Assembly: GCA_918026815.1 (NCBI GenBank)
Contig: CAKJVC010000160.1
Span: 434,001-498,000, forward strand
DNA from: Chalara sp. BL73
Lineage: Eukaryota; Ascomycota; Leotiomycetes; Helotiales
Direction of reading: 5' to 3'
Length of the DNA: 64,000 nucleotides
A program made the translations under genes and the position numbers. Each line of letters begins with the position of its first letter. Position 1 is the first letter of the stretch. The notes beneath the pieces are model-generated. The model was given only the letters and a program-made list of their open reading frames with translations, had not been told where the DNA came from and did no database searches. This document shows, in pieces, positions 45,784 through 56,966 of this stretch.

Positions 45784-47525
45784 TTAGGAGTCATGGCCAG
45801 AATTAGATGAATGCATCCTCTCAATATAGCTTCTCCTCATATGCCCTTTTGTGGTTATTTTCACGTCCACGTAGCCATCATCAGCTTCCTCGTAATCTGT
45901 CCTACATTCGGCGTCCGTCAACCTCAAGGTGCTAAATGGAGAATGCATTGATTGAATGATTGTGGAATCCAGCGTACTTATATAGCCAGAATCGCGGAGG
46001 CTGGAATGAACCGAGACATTCGAGGAGTTGACTAGGCGGTGACCCACTGGAACTCGGCCTGTTGCAGTCTGTTCGATGTAAGAGGCAGGAGTACCTGGTG
46101 CAACAAGATGTGGTATTTTGAGGTACTCTTGGCGGATGGCCATGGAATCGTGACTTCTAGTTCCAACTCCTTTGATTCGTTTAGGGGGGTGACCCGTAGG
46201 CCAATTTTCTAGGTCGACTGTAACCATGTTCCCCTCCTTCACACAAACATGGCCCCAATGCCGTACGTTAGGTCTAACGTCAGATCCCTTGTGCATAAAT
46301 TCGAACTTTGTTGGTGGATCTATTGGTAGAGGACATTGTGGGGGTGGGATGGGGCAGGATAATATCGAGAAGCTGCAGCAATTCCTCCTAGAAGCTTGCG
46401 TAGGTCCATGTTGTCCTGCAAGCGTACTGCTCGGATGTTCGTGACTAGGCGAGACGTGGATCTGATCATTTCCTGGGCTGGTTGCAAAGAGCTCGGCAGC
46501 TTGCGATGTGCTCTGATATGGGGGCTGAGAAAAATGACAACACTGCCCATCGTATGCCAGAGAAGATTGCTTTTGTGGCGCATTGCGTTGCGGAATGAAC
46601 CGCTGACCGTCCAAAGGCAAGATTTGGTCTCGGCCAAAGTGATCCACACTCACAGAATAATTCTGATAGAGCGAATCAGAACCAAGGAACTGCTCGAAAG
46701 CTATTATATTTTCGTCGCTTGTTAAATTCCTTTGGCTTATGTCGCGGCCTAATAGTTCATTTGGTTCCTGCAGAACGGCATGTCCTACTGGGTATCCTCC
46801 CTCATTCACTTGGCTCCCTGCTCGCGGGGGGTGGCCGTCTTGCTGGGGCTGGTGGTGGGCTTTCTGGTGGGGTGGTCCGGTAGCTCCAATTAATAACTGA
46901 GATGCGCTGTCATCTAGTTTATCCCTGGGGCCATTTCGCTGAGGGGGCGAACCATATTGTGCAGGGGACAATTGCAGATCTGAATCGTTGGGTGAACCCT
47001 GGGCAACACCTAGCTGAAATATACTGTAAGGAGCCGGAGAAGTACTCTGGGGGTAGTTATAAATCATTGGGTAGTGATTGTTTTGATAAACAGGTTGATA
47101 AATACTTGCAGCGTGTGGTGGCAGATCTTCTCCTATGGCCTGATGCTGCCCATGTTGGGGAATCTTCTGCTGTTGTTTTTGAGGGAAAAATATTGGAGAA
47201 TTCTTGGTATGGTGACCAGCTGGTTGTTGATGCGATGGGCCGCTCTGGAGTGGTCGATATTCCTTAACCTTAGACTTATGTCCCTCAGATGGCCAATCCG
47301 GGAATGTCCTCTGGTACCATCCTTTCACTGCATTGTATTTGGTCCTATTCAAAATACGTCAAGCTCTAACCATTTCCCAAGGCGGTGCTAGCGCGGGTCA
47401 ACTAACCTGTCCTTGAAGACGTCATGTGCCATCTTCGTACAGATGCTTTGCGGTGTAAACCCATCCTGTCGCAATTTTAGAACCTCCGGCTTCCATTCCT
47501 CCAATAGCTGATCGTATCCCGTCAT
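45784..47525 (-). CDS. Gln/Pro/His-rich protein with N-terminal helical domain, unknown
   Basis: Exons 47525-47407 and 47344-45784 give 559 residues; the 62-bp intron (GTTAGT/ATAG) joins a short first exon (MTGYDQLLEEWKPEVLKLR) to the long second exon (TKYNAVKGWYQRTFPDW). The first 55 residues form a compact helical, Trp-containing domain reminiscent of fungal Clr5-like DNA-binding modules, though not a clear match. The rest is low-complexity (QKQQQKIPQHGQHQ, SPAQYGSPPQRNG), with a more ordered block NVRHWGHVCVKEGNMVTVDL and a Ser-rich tail. A regulatory role is possible; no catalytic motif is seen. Confidence 0.72.
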
Positions 47526-48591
47526 GTGAAACCTGATTATGGCAGTCGAGCGGTATGGGTACGAATGTTAACGACCCCCAGTTGGTTCGTAGAGAAGCGT
47601 GAGCTGACCTGCAGCGATGCCACAAAAGCTTGCAACAAGTATGAATACTCTTAGGGAGTCTTTTTGTTACATGCTGTGTGGTATTCGAATAGTCCTGATT
47701 ACCCAGGAGAGCCAGGGTGCGCTCGGGGAGATCGGGTTTCTTGTTGTTCGTAGAATACAGCAAGCTGCAAGGCTGTGGTGTCAATGAATGTGTGGGTACG
47801 AGGTAGCTACAAAGGAGTGACAATTCAATACTGGTGCGATTGGGCAATGAAGGACGAGAAACAATGAGAATGCTATTACCTAGGAAGGGAAGAAGAGAGA
47901 GAGAGAGAGAAAGGAGGTCAAGTTGCCAGCAGGATGTGAAAAGGTGCCTATAAATCTGGCTGTTAGGGCCATGACCGTGTCGAAACAACAACCCACAATC
48001 CACCACTTTAACTTCAGTCACTTCAGTTCCAACTAAAGCAGGTAGTAACAGTGGCGGACTACAGTGCAGCCCGTGTCATGCGGCTGCCGCTGAAAGGCGC
48101 TGGGCCACCCACATCTGAAATTTTGGAACTGGCATTCCACTCAGAAGAACGATTATCAAGGCGACAGCCAGGTCATTTATTCTTGGGAGTCGTTTCCTTA
48201 AGGTGTAGGTAGTTGAAGGGAGGTAGTTTAATAAAAACACAAATTAGGGAAACTTCCAGATTCAGCTTCGCTCGTGTAATTTCTTAATCAACACGGATTC
48301 TTCAGGCTTCCAGACCGCCTGTCTCACCACCGAGCGGCGGTGAGGTGGCAATTGTGTGGCGAGATGACGGAAGTTTTATTTGTAATGAACATGCTTTCAA
48401 AATCTGACCTGTTTGCGCGTATGGAGAAAGAAAAATGATAATACCACAATTTATTGAGGCTGAGTCAAGCAACAGAACTAGTACGGGTACACTATACTTC
48501 GATTAATCATGTAGTGAGGCTCAGCTAGACAATAATCTAATTGGATTAGACTTTTGTTTTTGTTTTTGATATGGCCAGTGCTTATTCCTGA
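47526..48591. other. upstream region of the Gln/Pro-rich gene
   Basis: About 1.07 kb. It contains a (GA)n microsatellite at about 47890-47910 and an imperfect 22-bp palindrome at 48323-48344. No gene supported; the long minus frame at 47422-48021 is mostly leader sequence in a different frame from exon 1. Confidence 0.45.
47890..47910 (+). repeat. (GA)n microsatellite
   Basis: A run of alternating g and a, interrupted little, inside the leader of the Gln/Pro-rich gene (CT-rich on the sense strand). Such CT-rich leaders are common in fungal promoters. Confidence 0.75.
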
Positions 48592-48948
48592 CTAGCGAAA
48601 GTGAGATTGCACCCATGCTAGTGTTGTTACGTTATTTAACCGCTGCGCCTGCGGGGAATTGTAGGTGTGACGACTCATCTCATGCATCGATCGCCACAAG
48701 GACTCTCTATCACTCATGACAAACTTCACCCCAGCGCTACATTTGTTTGAAACCATCCAGGCCATCCGCAGCATGGTCGCTTTCCACTGAGCCACAGGAC
48801 ACGCAATTAAAGTTATCGATATCTTAGTAGTGTTTGTTTCTGGTATCTGGACCGGGCACAATGGACGACCGCGAAGGTCCAAAAATGCAGACGATAGCAA
48901 GTTCAACAAAAGGAAGGAAAAAAAGAGGAAGGAAACTCTTCAGAGCAT
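48592..48948 (-). pseudogene. possible small secreted protein gene with stop at codon 3
   Basis: ATG at 48948 is followed by CTC and TGA, after which the same frame is open for 115 codons. The sequence after the stop is a strong leader (SFLFFSFLLLNLLSSAF) and a small Cys-containing domain (PLCPVQIP, IACPVAQW, NKCSAG) ending at 48592. If the TGA were originally CGA or another sense codon this would be a secreted protein of about 118 residues. No family recognised. Chance is a real alternative. Confidence 0.3.
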
Positions 48949-50107
48949 GACAGTTTAAGAAGGGAGCAGTCAAAAATTGAATTAGACCAGGACTACTGAT
49001 AGTGTCCTCTACAGCCGTTTAGAAGTTCACAGTGCAGTGCTTTCAAAATTTATTATTATTCCCTAAAGAGACTCGCTGGTAAACGTGCCGCGTCCTTCTA
49101 GTCCCGGATATATTTCGAGCATCACATCGCATCATCCCGAGTAGCAACTGACAAGTAATTCGCACGAGAGACGGGAGTGACAAAGCAAAATCAGTTATGT
49201 TACTCATTCCGAGGATCAACGAAGATCCTTAAATCAGATGCCTATAATCACCGTGTCTCGAAACTCGCCTCGACTTTACTGCACCACTTCACTCCAGTCA
49301 TATATCACTTCATTCCATCCTTGCAAATTCAACGCCGCCGTGGCCACCCGAGGCCAGCATTCTTCAGTAGTAGCCACGCTTTTTATTCCCCACGGCTATG
49401 CTCCCGCCCTCAATATTTACGAATCGCGATGCAAAACTACGCCAGTGCAGTTCCTGTATGTCTGCATAACATGCAGTATCTCTTTATAGGAATGATATTC
49501 CACGTTTCATATTTCTCCACAGTAGATGTAAGAAATGAACTTAGTATCCTATCAATTCCTTCATGTTACGATCCCGGTGACCCGTTTCCTTACTATGGCT
49601 TCACTACATAAACCCGATTTCAAAGTGAAGTGGAGTTTTCCACCTATCCATACCATGCCCAGAGTCTTATAAGGTAAGAACTTAACTTCACTATTCTCGC
49701 GGGCCCATTTCATGGGCTATATATGAACACTGGTCTCCAGATGACAGAGCATCTCAACTTTCTTCCAATTCTAAACTTCGAATCAATATTCTGTTCCCAA
49801 ATAAAGTGTTACCTCAATCTCGATTTCTTCTAGGCGGAACATACGAACGCATCTATTTCCTAGCATCTTTGACCTTAAATCAAGAGATATACCCATAGAT
49901 CCACGTGAATACGCTCCAGAAAGTAGGTAAGTCATTCCCTTCAGACACCACATGGCTTAACCACTTCACAGATCTGCGGGCCGCCATAAAATGAAGATGT
50001 CGAGCAAGGAGAATTGCAAGGGAACCATAACGCCACAAAGGTACGTCTAGCCGTGCAGCACTATTCCAACGCTCAAACTAATACTGAAGCAGATATTCCC
50101 ACCAACC
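48949..50107. other. intergenic region
   Basis: About 1.2 kb. The plus frame at 49177-49611 has no domain. No gene supported. Confidence 0.45.
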
Positions 50108-51121
50108 TCAGTATCCTTCTTCCACCGCAGCTACAGTTGGGACTCCAGATTCGCAATCTGCATATACGTACTCTTCGTGCGATTCAGGAGAGCGCGTGTC
50201 ACGAGAGACTTTACTAGCAGGAGTCGGCGCATGGGTGGACGTTAATGCCTCGGGATCAAATTTCGGATCTTCTGACAGCGGCGGAACGTAATGCGACACT
50301 GGATATTAAATTCCTTGACATTTATAGTAGCCTAGTACTTCGGGTGGTGCTCGTGGGAGGAGTAACGGTGTTACCTGTAACTGAGTAGTCCGTAGAACAT
50401 AAGGCGATGAGTGTCAAACCCAGATTGCTGAAGAGCATTGGAATGTCTCCCAGTTGAAGGAGTGTTAGCTGCGATAGGATGGGCTGTTTTCGAATTTTCC
50501 ACATCGAGGAAATGAAATTACTACCATAACCTGGTCACTCGGAATGCTGTACAGAACCTAGCGTGCGGTCGCCATTCTGATCGACTCGTGGTAAGTTCTC
50601 ATTACTAAGCTTGTAGATTCCGCTTAGCGTGCGTTCAAAGCGGCTGACAGTGGCGGCTGGCCCTTCCACTACACGACTCGTTACGCTGTGATGGCTCTTA
50701 ATATCTAGCCCCATGTTTACCTCTGAGACCGCCGATGCACCAGCTTCAACCACCGCCCGCTCGCCCCACTTCAAACACGACGCCCCTCGCCTGTTCCTGA
50801 CTATTGGCTGTGCTGGGGGTCGGACCTAGAACTCACCCATCAATTTATTTGAATGTCCCAGCTGGATTTTGCATCTCTGATGGGTGGGAGCGGTGCTGTG
50901 CTTGCATAGGCAGAGCGAGACGAACCAGACCTCTTTTGTTTGGCAACAAATATGACCTCACCATTACTGAACGCTGTACAATTGGAAAGATTGTCATTGT
51001 CGGCCGTCGACCTATAATCACCATTTAACATGATTGGTTTATCTGCGATGCCGTTGGCGCTTAATAGGGTACTATGGCTCTGCCAGATGCTCTCTACCCA
51101 TGGCTCCCATCTCCCTGTCAC
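50108..51121 (-). other. unrecognised block of open minus-strand frames, possible decayed gene
   Basis: Three adjacent minus frames look less random than their surroundings: 51121-50840 (STADNDNLSNCTAFSNG), 50774-50535 (SRVVEGPAATVSRFERTLSG) and 50504-50322 (PILSQLTLLQLGDIPMLFS, a probable membrane segment), with a hydrophilic end at 50299-50108. I could not join them by convincing splice sites and recognise no family. Confidence 0.25.
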
Positions 51122-51370
51122 CTCTACTGGTGTCTATTGTTGCCGTTATTCTTCCTGCTCCATGGCACCGTCGGCTTGTCCACGAAGGGCAATGCTGCAT
51201 CGCTGCCCATCTGATATGCTGACGCTTGTGCTACCTTGCTGACCCTCATGCATGGCATGAACCTGTGACGACTCAGTGGACGTAATGCCCACCCTGTGCT
51301 CAGGCTAAAGCATCAGCAGCTCACGTTCAGGTACTAAAACGGAACCAGGGAAGAAATAGTTGAGTTTGAC

Positions 51371-51976
51371 TTATCTGGTACTTAAAGATACCAGCCTACT
51401 AACCGGCCTTGGGACAAAAAAGAAATTGTGTTTAACTGCCGAATTGGCCCATCTATAAGGTGCGTTGATCCAAGGGAACGTGACCTGCAAGACACCTTTG
51501 CAAAATTTACAACCCATGGCAGCAGTGACTTTTAATGAATGAGATGTCTCCGAAATTAGCACGTCAATATCTGAATGATCAAAATTCTTTGATCTTGCAT
51601 CTAGGTCATCTAAATAAAATGATTCCCAAACAGTTTTACAACTGTCACAAAACCCCTCTCAGCTTGCCAACTCACCGTTTTCTCCAAATTCTGATTCCAT
51701 ATGTCCCAATTCAGCCTTGATATGTTTATTTCATGCTCATATGAGTTGCTAACGTGGTAATTACGAGCTATCTTACTCTGCAATTTCTTTGACAGGTTTG
51801 CGCAATCTTTCAGAGCTTCGCGACAGGATTGATTCGTTTCCTCTTGCTCTATTTCAAGCTCTCTATTCAGTATTCGTATTTCAAGTTTTTAAGTGGAGAG
51901 CTTCATCTGCATGGTCACGAAAGTTTGATTCCTGCAGAGAGTCATGCGCGTTTTCGTGTGTCGTCTGCTGCGACAT
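51371..51976 (-). pseudogene. HET-like N-terminal remnant with coiled coil and homopolymer frameshift
   Basis: ATG at 51976 (MSQQTTHENAHD) opens a frame that shifts at a run of five A (51886-51890) into a clear coiled coil (EIRILNRELEIEQEETNQ, REALKDCANLSKKLQ). A GTAAGA donor at 51776 and an AG acceptor at 51658 would join it to CDSCKTVWESFYLDDLD, then VLISETSHSLKVTAAMGCKFCKGVLQ. This is the Cys-x2-Cys plus G-C-x2-C arrangement seen at the start of many HET-domain proteins. No HET domain follows; the frame ends at 51371. This minus-strand reading has no start codon of its own in most parts, so it is easy to miss. Confidence 0.42.
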
Positions 51977-52420
51977 GGGAACTTGTATAAATCAAATCAA
52001 CAACTTCAAGTTGAAAGAAAATTTTGTGTTGAGGTGTAACACGAAAACGAGTTGGAGTGGCGGGGTGTTGAGGCTAATGGAGCAGCTGAAGACAGGTGTG
52101 GGACAAAAAAGTTCATTCTTTTGCGTAACTTATGCAGGCAGCCTTATTGTTTTCCTCATGACCACTTACGGAGTGGTCGCTGTCAGTATGTACATAGAAG
52201 ATAAAGTGGTTTATGAGACCAAATATTATATACATGAGGCTTGTACATTTGTATACTTCAATTTGTCCAATCGACGTCCAAACGGAGCACTTGGCCAAGT
52301 CTGGCTAGATCTTTAACCTTCCCTGAATCATAATAGCGGCGTGTTGAATGTTATTAAAGACAAAATCTTGTAATATAATTAAGCTGAACCGATCTAAGAA
52401 TCGCAATTACATGGCACGAG
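51977..52420. other. intergenic region
   Basis: 444 bp between a decayed gene and the SDR 3-prime end. The plus frame 51789-52316 overlaps it but is mainly antisense to the coiled-coil remnant. Confidence 0.4.
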
Positions 52421-53365
52421 CTAACCGTCATGGTCAGTATTCATCCAGATATGCTTTGTACTATCCAAATTCCTCTTCAGATCGTTAATTTTGTGCTCCC
52501 ACGACGCACTCCCATCCTTCCCAAGAGGCAATCTCAGAAACTCCTCCATGCCCTCCGCTTGGCCTGTTTTCATAACCACGTCCCAGATGGCCCGAACCCC
52601 CTTCTCCACATCTCCCATCATCTTCACTTCCTTGTTCTTCCCGCTAGCCATATCCTTCACCAATTGCAAGATCTGCTCCGTCGCCGTCCCTGCATACTCG
52701 GCCGGCATCTCTTTCTCGCCCAGAATCAGATTAGCTGCGAAAGGAGTACGGAAGGCGCCGGGTTCGACGAGCAGCACGCGGATTCCAAGCGGCTGCACCT
52801 CGCCACGGAGAGCTTCAGAGAAACCTTCGATGGCAAATTTGGAGGCCGAGTACAAGGTCCGCGAAGGCAATGCTCGAATCCCGGCGGCGGAGGAGATATT
52901 TATTATCGTCCCTGATTTACGCGCACGCATAGGCGGTAGGATAAGCCTCGTGAGGTGCATGGGGGCGAATAAATTGACTTCTATTTCCGCGCGGCAATCA
53001 TGATCACTTCAATTTAAGTCCAATTGTTAGTTTGAGTCTTTCCATGGATTATGATACGGGGCTGAAGATCACCTGAACGACTCAAATGCCCCAAGCAAAC
53101 AGTAACCAGCGTTATTAACGAGAATGTCAATTCTTCCATATATTTTGGTAGCTTCTTCGACTACGGACTCGACGTCTGGACCACAGATATCGAGGGCAAG
53201 CCATTTCCCACCAAGACCCTCGACTTGGGAGACAAGATCTGCGGACTTGGAGGGATTTCGGGATGTTGCAACTACCCTGTGGCCATTCTTTAGGGCGAGG
53301 AGAGCAAGAGCTGCTCCGAATCCTGAGGAGCATCCTGTTATGAACCAAACGGGCGAAGAAGACAT
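52421..53365 (-). CDS. short-chain dehydrogenase/reductase (classical SDR)
   Basis: Exons 53365-53073 and 53006-52421 give 292 residues; the 66-bp intron has a GTGATC donor, an ACTAAC branch and an AAG acceptor. Classical SDR landmarks are present: the cofactor loop TGCSSGFG, ATSRNP (an Arg after the second strand, hinting at NADP), DILVNNAG, the IINISSAAG strand with the catalytic Ser, YSASK with Tyr and Lys, and VEPGAFRT. The length and the C-terminal extension with lid helices fit oxidoreductases of the retinol-dehydrogenase-like fungal group. Substrate unknown; cytosolic. Confidence 0.93.
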
Positions 53366-53992
53366 GATTTTTTATATTTTGGAAATCGATCTGAATGCTA
53401 TTTCTGAATTAACAATAAGTTTAACGATACAATGAAAGATTCACCGACGAACTACTTATGTAATGCCCCTTCAACGCTGCTATAACTATTGGGCTCATAA
53501 AAAGGCGTTAAGCAAGTAATCGACGTGCCAAAATCCGTTAAATCCGGCAGAACCGTAAACAAAATTCAACATTTGGAGATCTTCATTGTTGAGTGTCCCG
53601 ACAAGTCTTGTTTTTGCCAAATCCTACCCTCTCTCCGGTCATCTGCCGTTTATATCTGCTTTCAGACTAAGACTGATCAGGAAACTCCAGGATGCCCTGG
53701 GAAAAGGGGTTATGCCTTGGCAATCTCGCTTAACACACAAAAGGCTTGAAAATTGCCATAATCTTGTCACGCTCAGGTTACCCTGTATATAAAAGCGCTA
53801 ACTGTTAACCAGAACTTTAAATCCCACTCTTGGAGCACCAGGTACCCCTCGTTGCGATAAGCCTAGAGCTCAATGCCGAGGGAGCGATAACGTCAATAAA
53901 CCCTTGATTCACACAACATCTCGTACGATATCCTTCATTGCATCGTCGTTCTCCCTTTGCTTAGTCCATGCCGATATCATTATACCTATACA
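53366..53992. other. promoter region between SDR and asparaginase genes
   Basis: 627 bp between diverging genes, no gene. The asparaginase ATG is taken at 53993; an upstream in-frame non-ATG extension is not supported. Confidence 0.5.
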
Positions 53993-55390
53993 ATGGAGTA
54001 CAAAGCTCAATTCAAACCTAGGCCCCCACCTATCACACCACGTCTCGTCATACACGGTGGTGCGGGAAATATCCTCCCCTCCAACCTCCCTCCAGAGAAA
54101 TACAAAGCATACCACGACTCCCTCCTCACCATCTTAGCCACCTCCCACCGTTTCCTCACCTCGCCATCCTCTTTTCCACTTGGCACCTCGAGCTCAGTAT
54201 CCGCCCTCGACGCCGTAACCTTCGCCATCTCCCTCCTCGAAAACAACCCACTCTTCAATTCCGGCCGGGGCGCCGTGTTTACCCGCGATGGCGTTCAAGA
54301 GATGGAAGCTTCGGTTATGGTCTCTAAAGGCAAGAAGAAACGTGGCGTTGGTGTTATAGGTCTACAACATGTGAAGAATCCTATAAAGCTCGCGCGAGAG
54401 ATGCTGGTGCGTGGAGAAGAGGATACAGAGTTTGGGAGCGAGAAGGGAGCACAGGGCGCGCAGGGACACAGCCAGTTATGGCGGAGCACGGCGGAAAAGT
54501 TGGCAGAACAATGGGGGTTGGAGTTGGTGAAGAAGGATTATTTCTTTACCCAGGCTCGGTGGGATGAACATATTAGGGGCTTAGAAAATGAGAAGAATGG
54601 AGGGCTTGCTACCTGGGATGCGGAGGAATTTGTGTCACAGGGGACGTGTGGTGCCGTTGCGCTGGATAGCGAGGGTGTGTTGGCTGTGGCTACGAGTACG
54701 GGTGGTATGACAAATAAACTTACAGGGAGGATTGGAGATACACCTACTCTTGGAGCTGGCTTTTGGGCCGAGGAGTGGGAAGAGGAGGCGCCACCAAAGG
54801 AGGAATTAGATTTGAGGCAACCGGGCCCGAGCTTTATCTTGAGTGGCGTATTAAAAGGATTGATGGCAGATTGTTTTCCTAGTTTAACGATATATCAACC
54901 TATACCACTGGAGGGGAAGACTTTGAGGAGAAACGAAAGAACCTTTCGCTCAACAGCGATGTCAGGCACTGGAAATGGCGACTCCTTCTTGCGGACGAAC
55001 GCTGCACGCACCGCTTCTGCGATTGCCAGATATCGAGGATCAAGATCTGGTCAGAAGACCTCGCTGCAAACTGCTGTCACTGAAGTAGCTGGTCGCGGCG
55101 GAGAGCTTGAGAAAAGTGCTGGTGATCGATTCAGGAAGACTGGTGAAGGTGCAGGCGGGATCATTGGCATTGAGCTCACGGTAGTCCAGGATGTATATGG
55201 CGAGAGGAAGTCGGCGAGGTCACATATTGTGGATGATTTCAACTGCGGGGGGTTATTCAGAGCAGCAGTAGATAAGAAAGGCAAGGCCGTAATGAGGCTT
55301 TGGAAGCCCAACCAGCATCCTGGTCTGGAGAAGTACGAAGGAGAAGGCAAGAAGTATGACTTGGATGATTGGATTGATGAGAGCCTGTAG
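53993..55390 (+). CDS. threonine-type asparaginase / isoaspartyl peptidase (Ntn hydrolase)
   Basis: Intronless, 465 residues. Family T2 enzymes are made as a precursor that cleaves itself before a Thr, which becomes the N-terminal nucleophile. Landmarks: RLVIHGGAGNI at the start of the alpha subunit, ALDAVTFAISLLENNPLFNSGRG, GVIGLQHVKNPIKLAREM, then QGTCGAVALD with nucleophile Thr218, and STGGMTNKLTGRIGDTP in the substrate site. SGTGNGD follows in the beta subunit. The C-terminal part is long and variable, usual for fungal members. Likely hydrolyses asparagine or isoaspartyl dipeptides, or beta-aspartyl glycosylamines; which one is not decidable. Confidence 0.93.
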   Translation: MEYKAQFKPRPPPITPRLVIHGGAGNILPSNLPPEKYKAYHDSLLTILATSHRFLTSPSSFPLGTSSSVSALDAVTFAISLLENNPLFNSGRGAVFTRDGVQEMEASVMVSKGKKKRGVGVIGLQHVKNPIKLAREMLVRGEEDTEFGSEKGAQGAQGHSQLWRSTAEKLAEQWGLELVKKDYFFTQARWDEHIRGLENEKNGGLATWDAEEFVSQGTCGAVALDSEGVLAVATSTGGMTNKLTGRIGDTPTLGAGFWAEEWEEEAPPKEELDLRQPGPSFILSGVLKGLMADCFPSLTIYQPIPLEGKTLRRNERTFRSTAMSGTGNGDSFLRTNAARTASAIARYRGSRSGQKTSLQTAVTEVAGRGGELEKSAGDRFRKTGEGAGGIIGIELTVVQDVYGERKSARSHIVDDFNCGGLFRAAVDKKGKAVMRLWKPNQHPGLEKYEGEGKKYDLDDWIDESL

Positions 55391-55725
55391 ATGAGTCTTT
55401 GCCAACGGTTCTTCTGGATTCTCTCGATGTAAGCATCTGGATATAGGAACCAATTGATGAATACTCAAACTATGATATATTCATATCATTCTCTCTCGCT
55501 CGTTCCATTATACGGTTTACGGCCGTAGCCCTATGAGAAAAGTGGGGCCGCACTCAGTTACTTCAACCCCAAGAAAAATCCATTTCTTCGAAACAACACG
55601 CGAGTTGATGCTCTTACCTGATATTCAATCTTCTGGCTCGGGTTCTTCTAACAGTTGTTCAGAAATTCACAAAAAATAAAAGAAGGCAGTGTCAAATAGG
55701 AGCAACCAGATTCTGAGGCAGGACC
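55391..55725. other. short intergenic region
   Basis: 335 bp; contains one open frame beginning at an ATG near 55532 that is not clearly part of the next gene. Nothing certain. Confidence 0.4.
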
Positions 55726-56966
55726 TGGTGATCAACACCACACTTGGAGCTGCCGGATATCTCTCCATAATTCAAACCTTGGTACTGAGGTCCTTAGGAG
55801 TTCTCCAAATCATCTCTCTGATCAACCCATAGGCTCTGCCATTTATAACAGCTTCTTTTGGGCTTCACTGGGCTACAAACTCATGGTTTGACATTGCCAA
55901 GCACGATGGAGCACATACCTCTGCCCCAGTGATTGCAGGAAGGCTGCCGCTCTTTGAGACCTTGAGCCACTTCTTCCGCCTCTGGAGCATCAAAGGGCTC
56001 GTATTTCTCGTCATCTACATTCGGCGTCTCATCCGCCCAGCCTTACCCACCACCCTTCCGACACTACTAAAGAGCTACCCATGCAGGCCAAAGCTCACGA
56101 ACCGCATCTTCATTCCACCAATATCGGAGAAGAAAGGTCTGCTACCGCTCTACATCGATATTCATGGTGGTGGCTTCGCCTTCGGAGACCCCGAAATTGA
56201 CGATGAGTTCTGTTCGGCTTGGGCAAAACGCACTGGCATGTTGGTTGTGAGTCTTGATTATCGGAAGAGCCCCATCCATCGATATCCGGTTCCGGTCCAC
56301 GACGTTATAGCTGTGGCTCTTGCTGTCATCCACGATAGAACACTGCCGATTGATAAATCGAGGGTTGTGATAGGTGGTTTTAGTGCCGGTGGTACCCTTG
56401 CTCTTTCTGCATGCCAGTCTCCAGAGTTGAAGGGTATCGTCAAAGCTGCTGTTCCATTCTACCCTGCTGTAGACTGGAGTACGCACCCAAGCGAGAAATT
56501 CAAGTTAAGGCTATATAAGGAGCATGTGAGGGATAGTTTGGCGAGCGTCGGTCCGGCTATGAGTTGGGGATATATACCATCCACACAAAATCGACGAGAT
56601 CCGCTTCTCAGTCCTATCTATGCTACCAAGGACGCACTTCCTAGGTGGATTTTCATGGTTGCGCCACAATATGATATCTTAACTCGGGAATCCCGTATCA
56701 TGATGCAGAAGCTTGCTGGCATTAAAGAATTAACAAAGGAGCAGGAGATTGAGTTTGAGGTTAATGGGTATCGTTGGAGCTTGATCATGGGAGCTACGCA
56801 CTCTTTCACACACTCCTTTAGGGAGAGCAAGGAGATCCAAGCTGCGAATGCCGAAAGGTGCGAAAGAATATACTCGGAGATCTATGAGTGGTTGAAGAAT
56901 GGCCCTCTGGCCGAAGAGAAGCAGAATTCGAGATACAGCTTGGCCGAGAGTATTGCAACCGCATGA
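55726..56966 (+). CDS. alpha/beta hydrolase (alpha/beta hydrolase-3, esterase/lipase type), 5-prime end unresolved
   Basis: The main exon 55833-56966 encodes the catalytic domain. An upstream exon ending 55781 (membrane-like LGAAGYLSIIQTL) joins in frame across a 51-bp intron (55782-55832, GTACTG/ATAG). No ATG was found in that exon, so the true start is upstream or the gene is 5-prime damaged. HSL-type features: IHGGGFAFG (oxyanion hole), GFSAGG (nucleophile Ser), APQYDILTRES (Asp) and GATHSFTH (His). FYPAVDWSTHP is also usual in the family. An N-terminal hydrophobic segment (LVFLVIYIRRL) suggests membrane attachment. Substrate unknown; a fungal carboxylesterase is most likely. Confidence 0.78.

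Noticed and set aside
51789..52316. 175-codon plus frame with a hydrophobic segment
   Set aside because: No domain; its first third is antisense to the coiled-coil/HET-like remnant.
52430..53003. Two long plus frames
   Set aside because: Antisense to SDR exon 2, which has all catalytic motifs.
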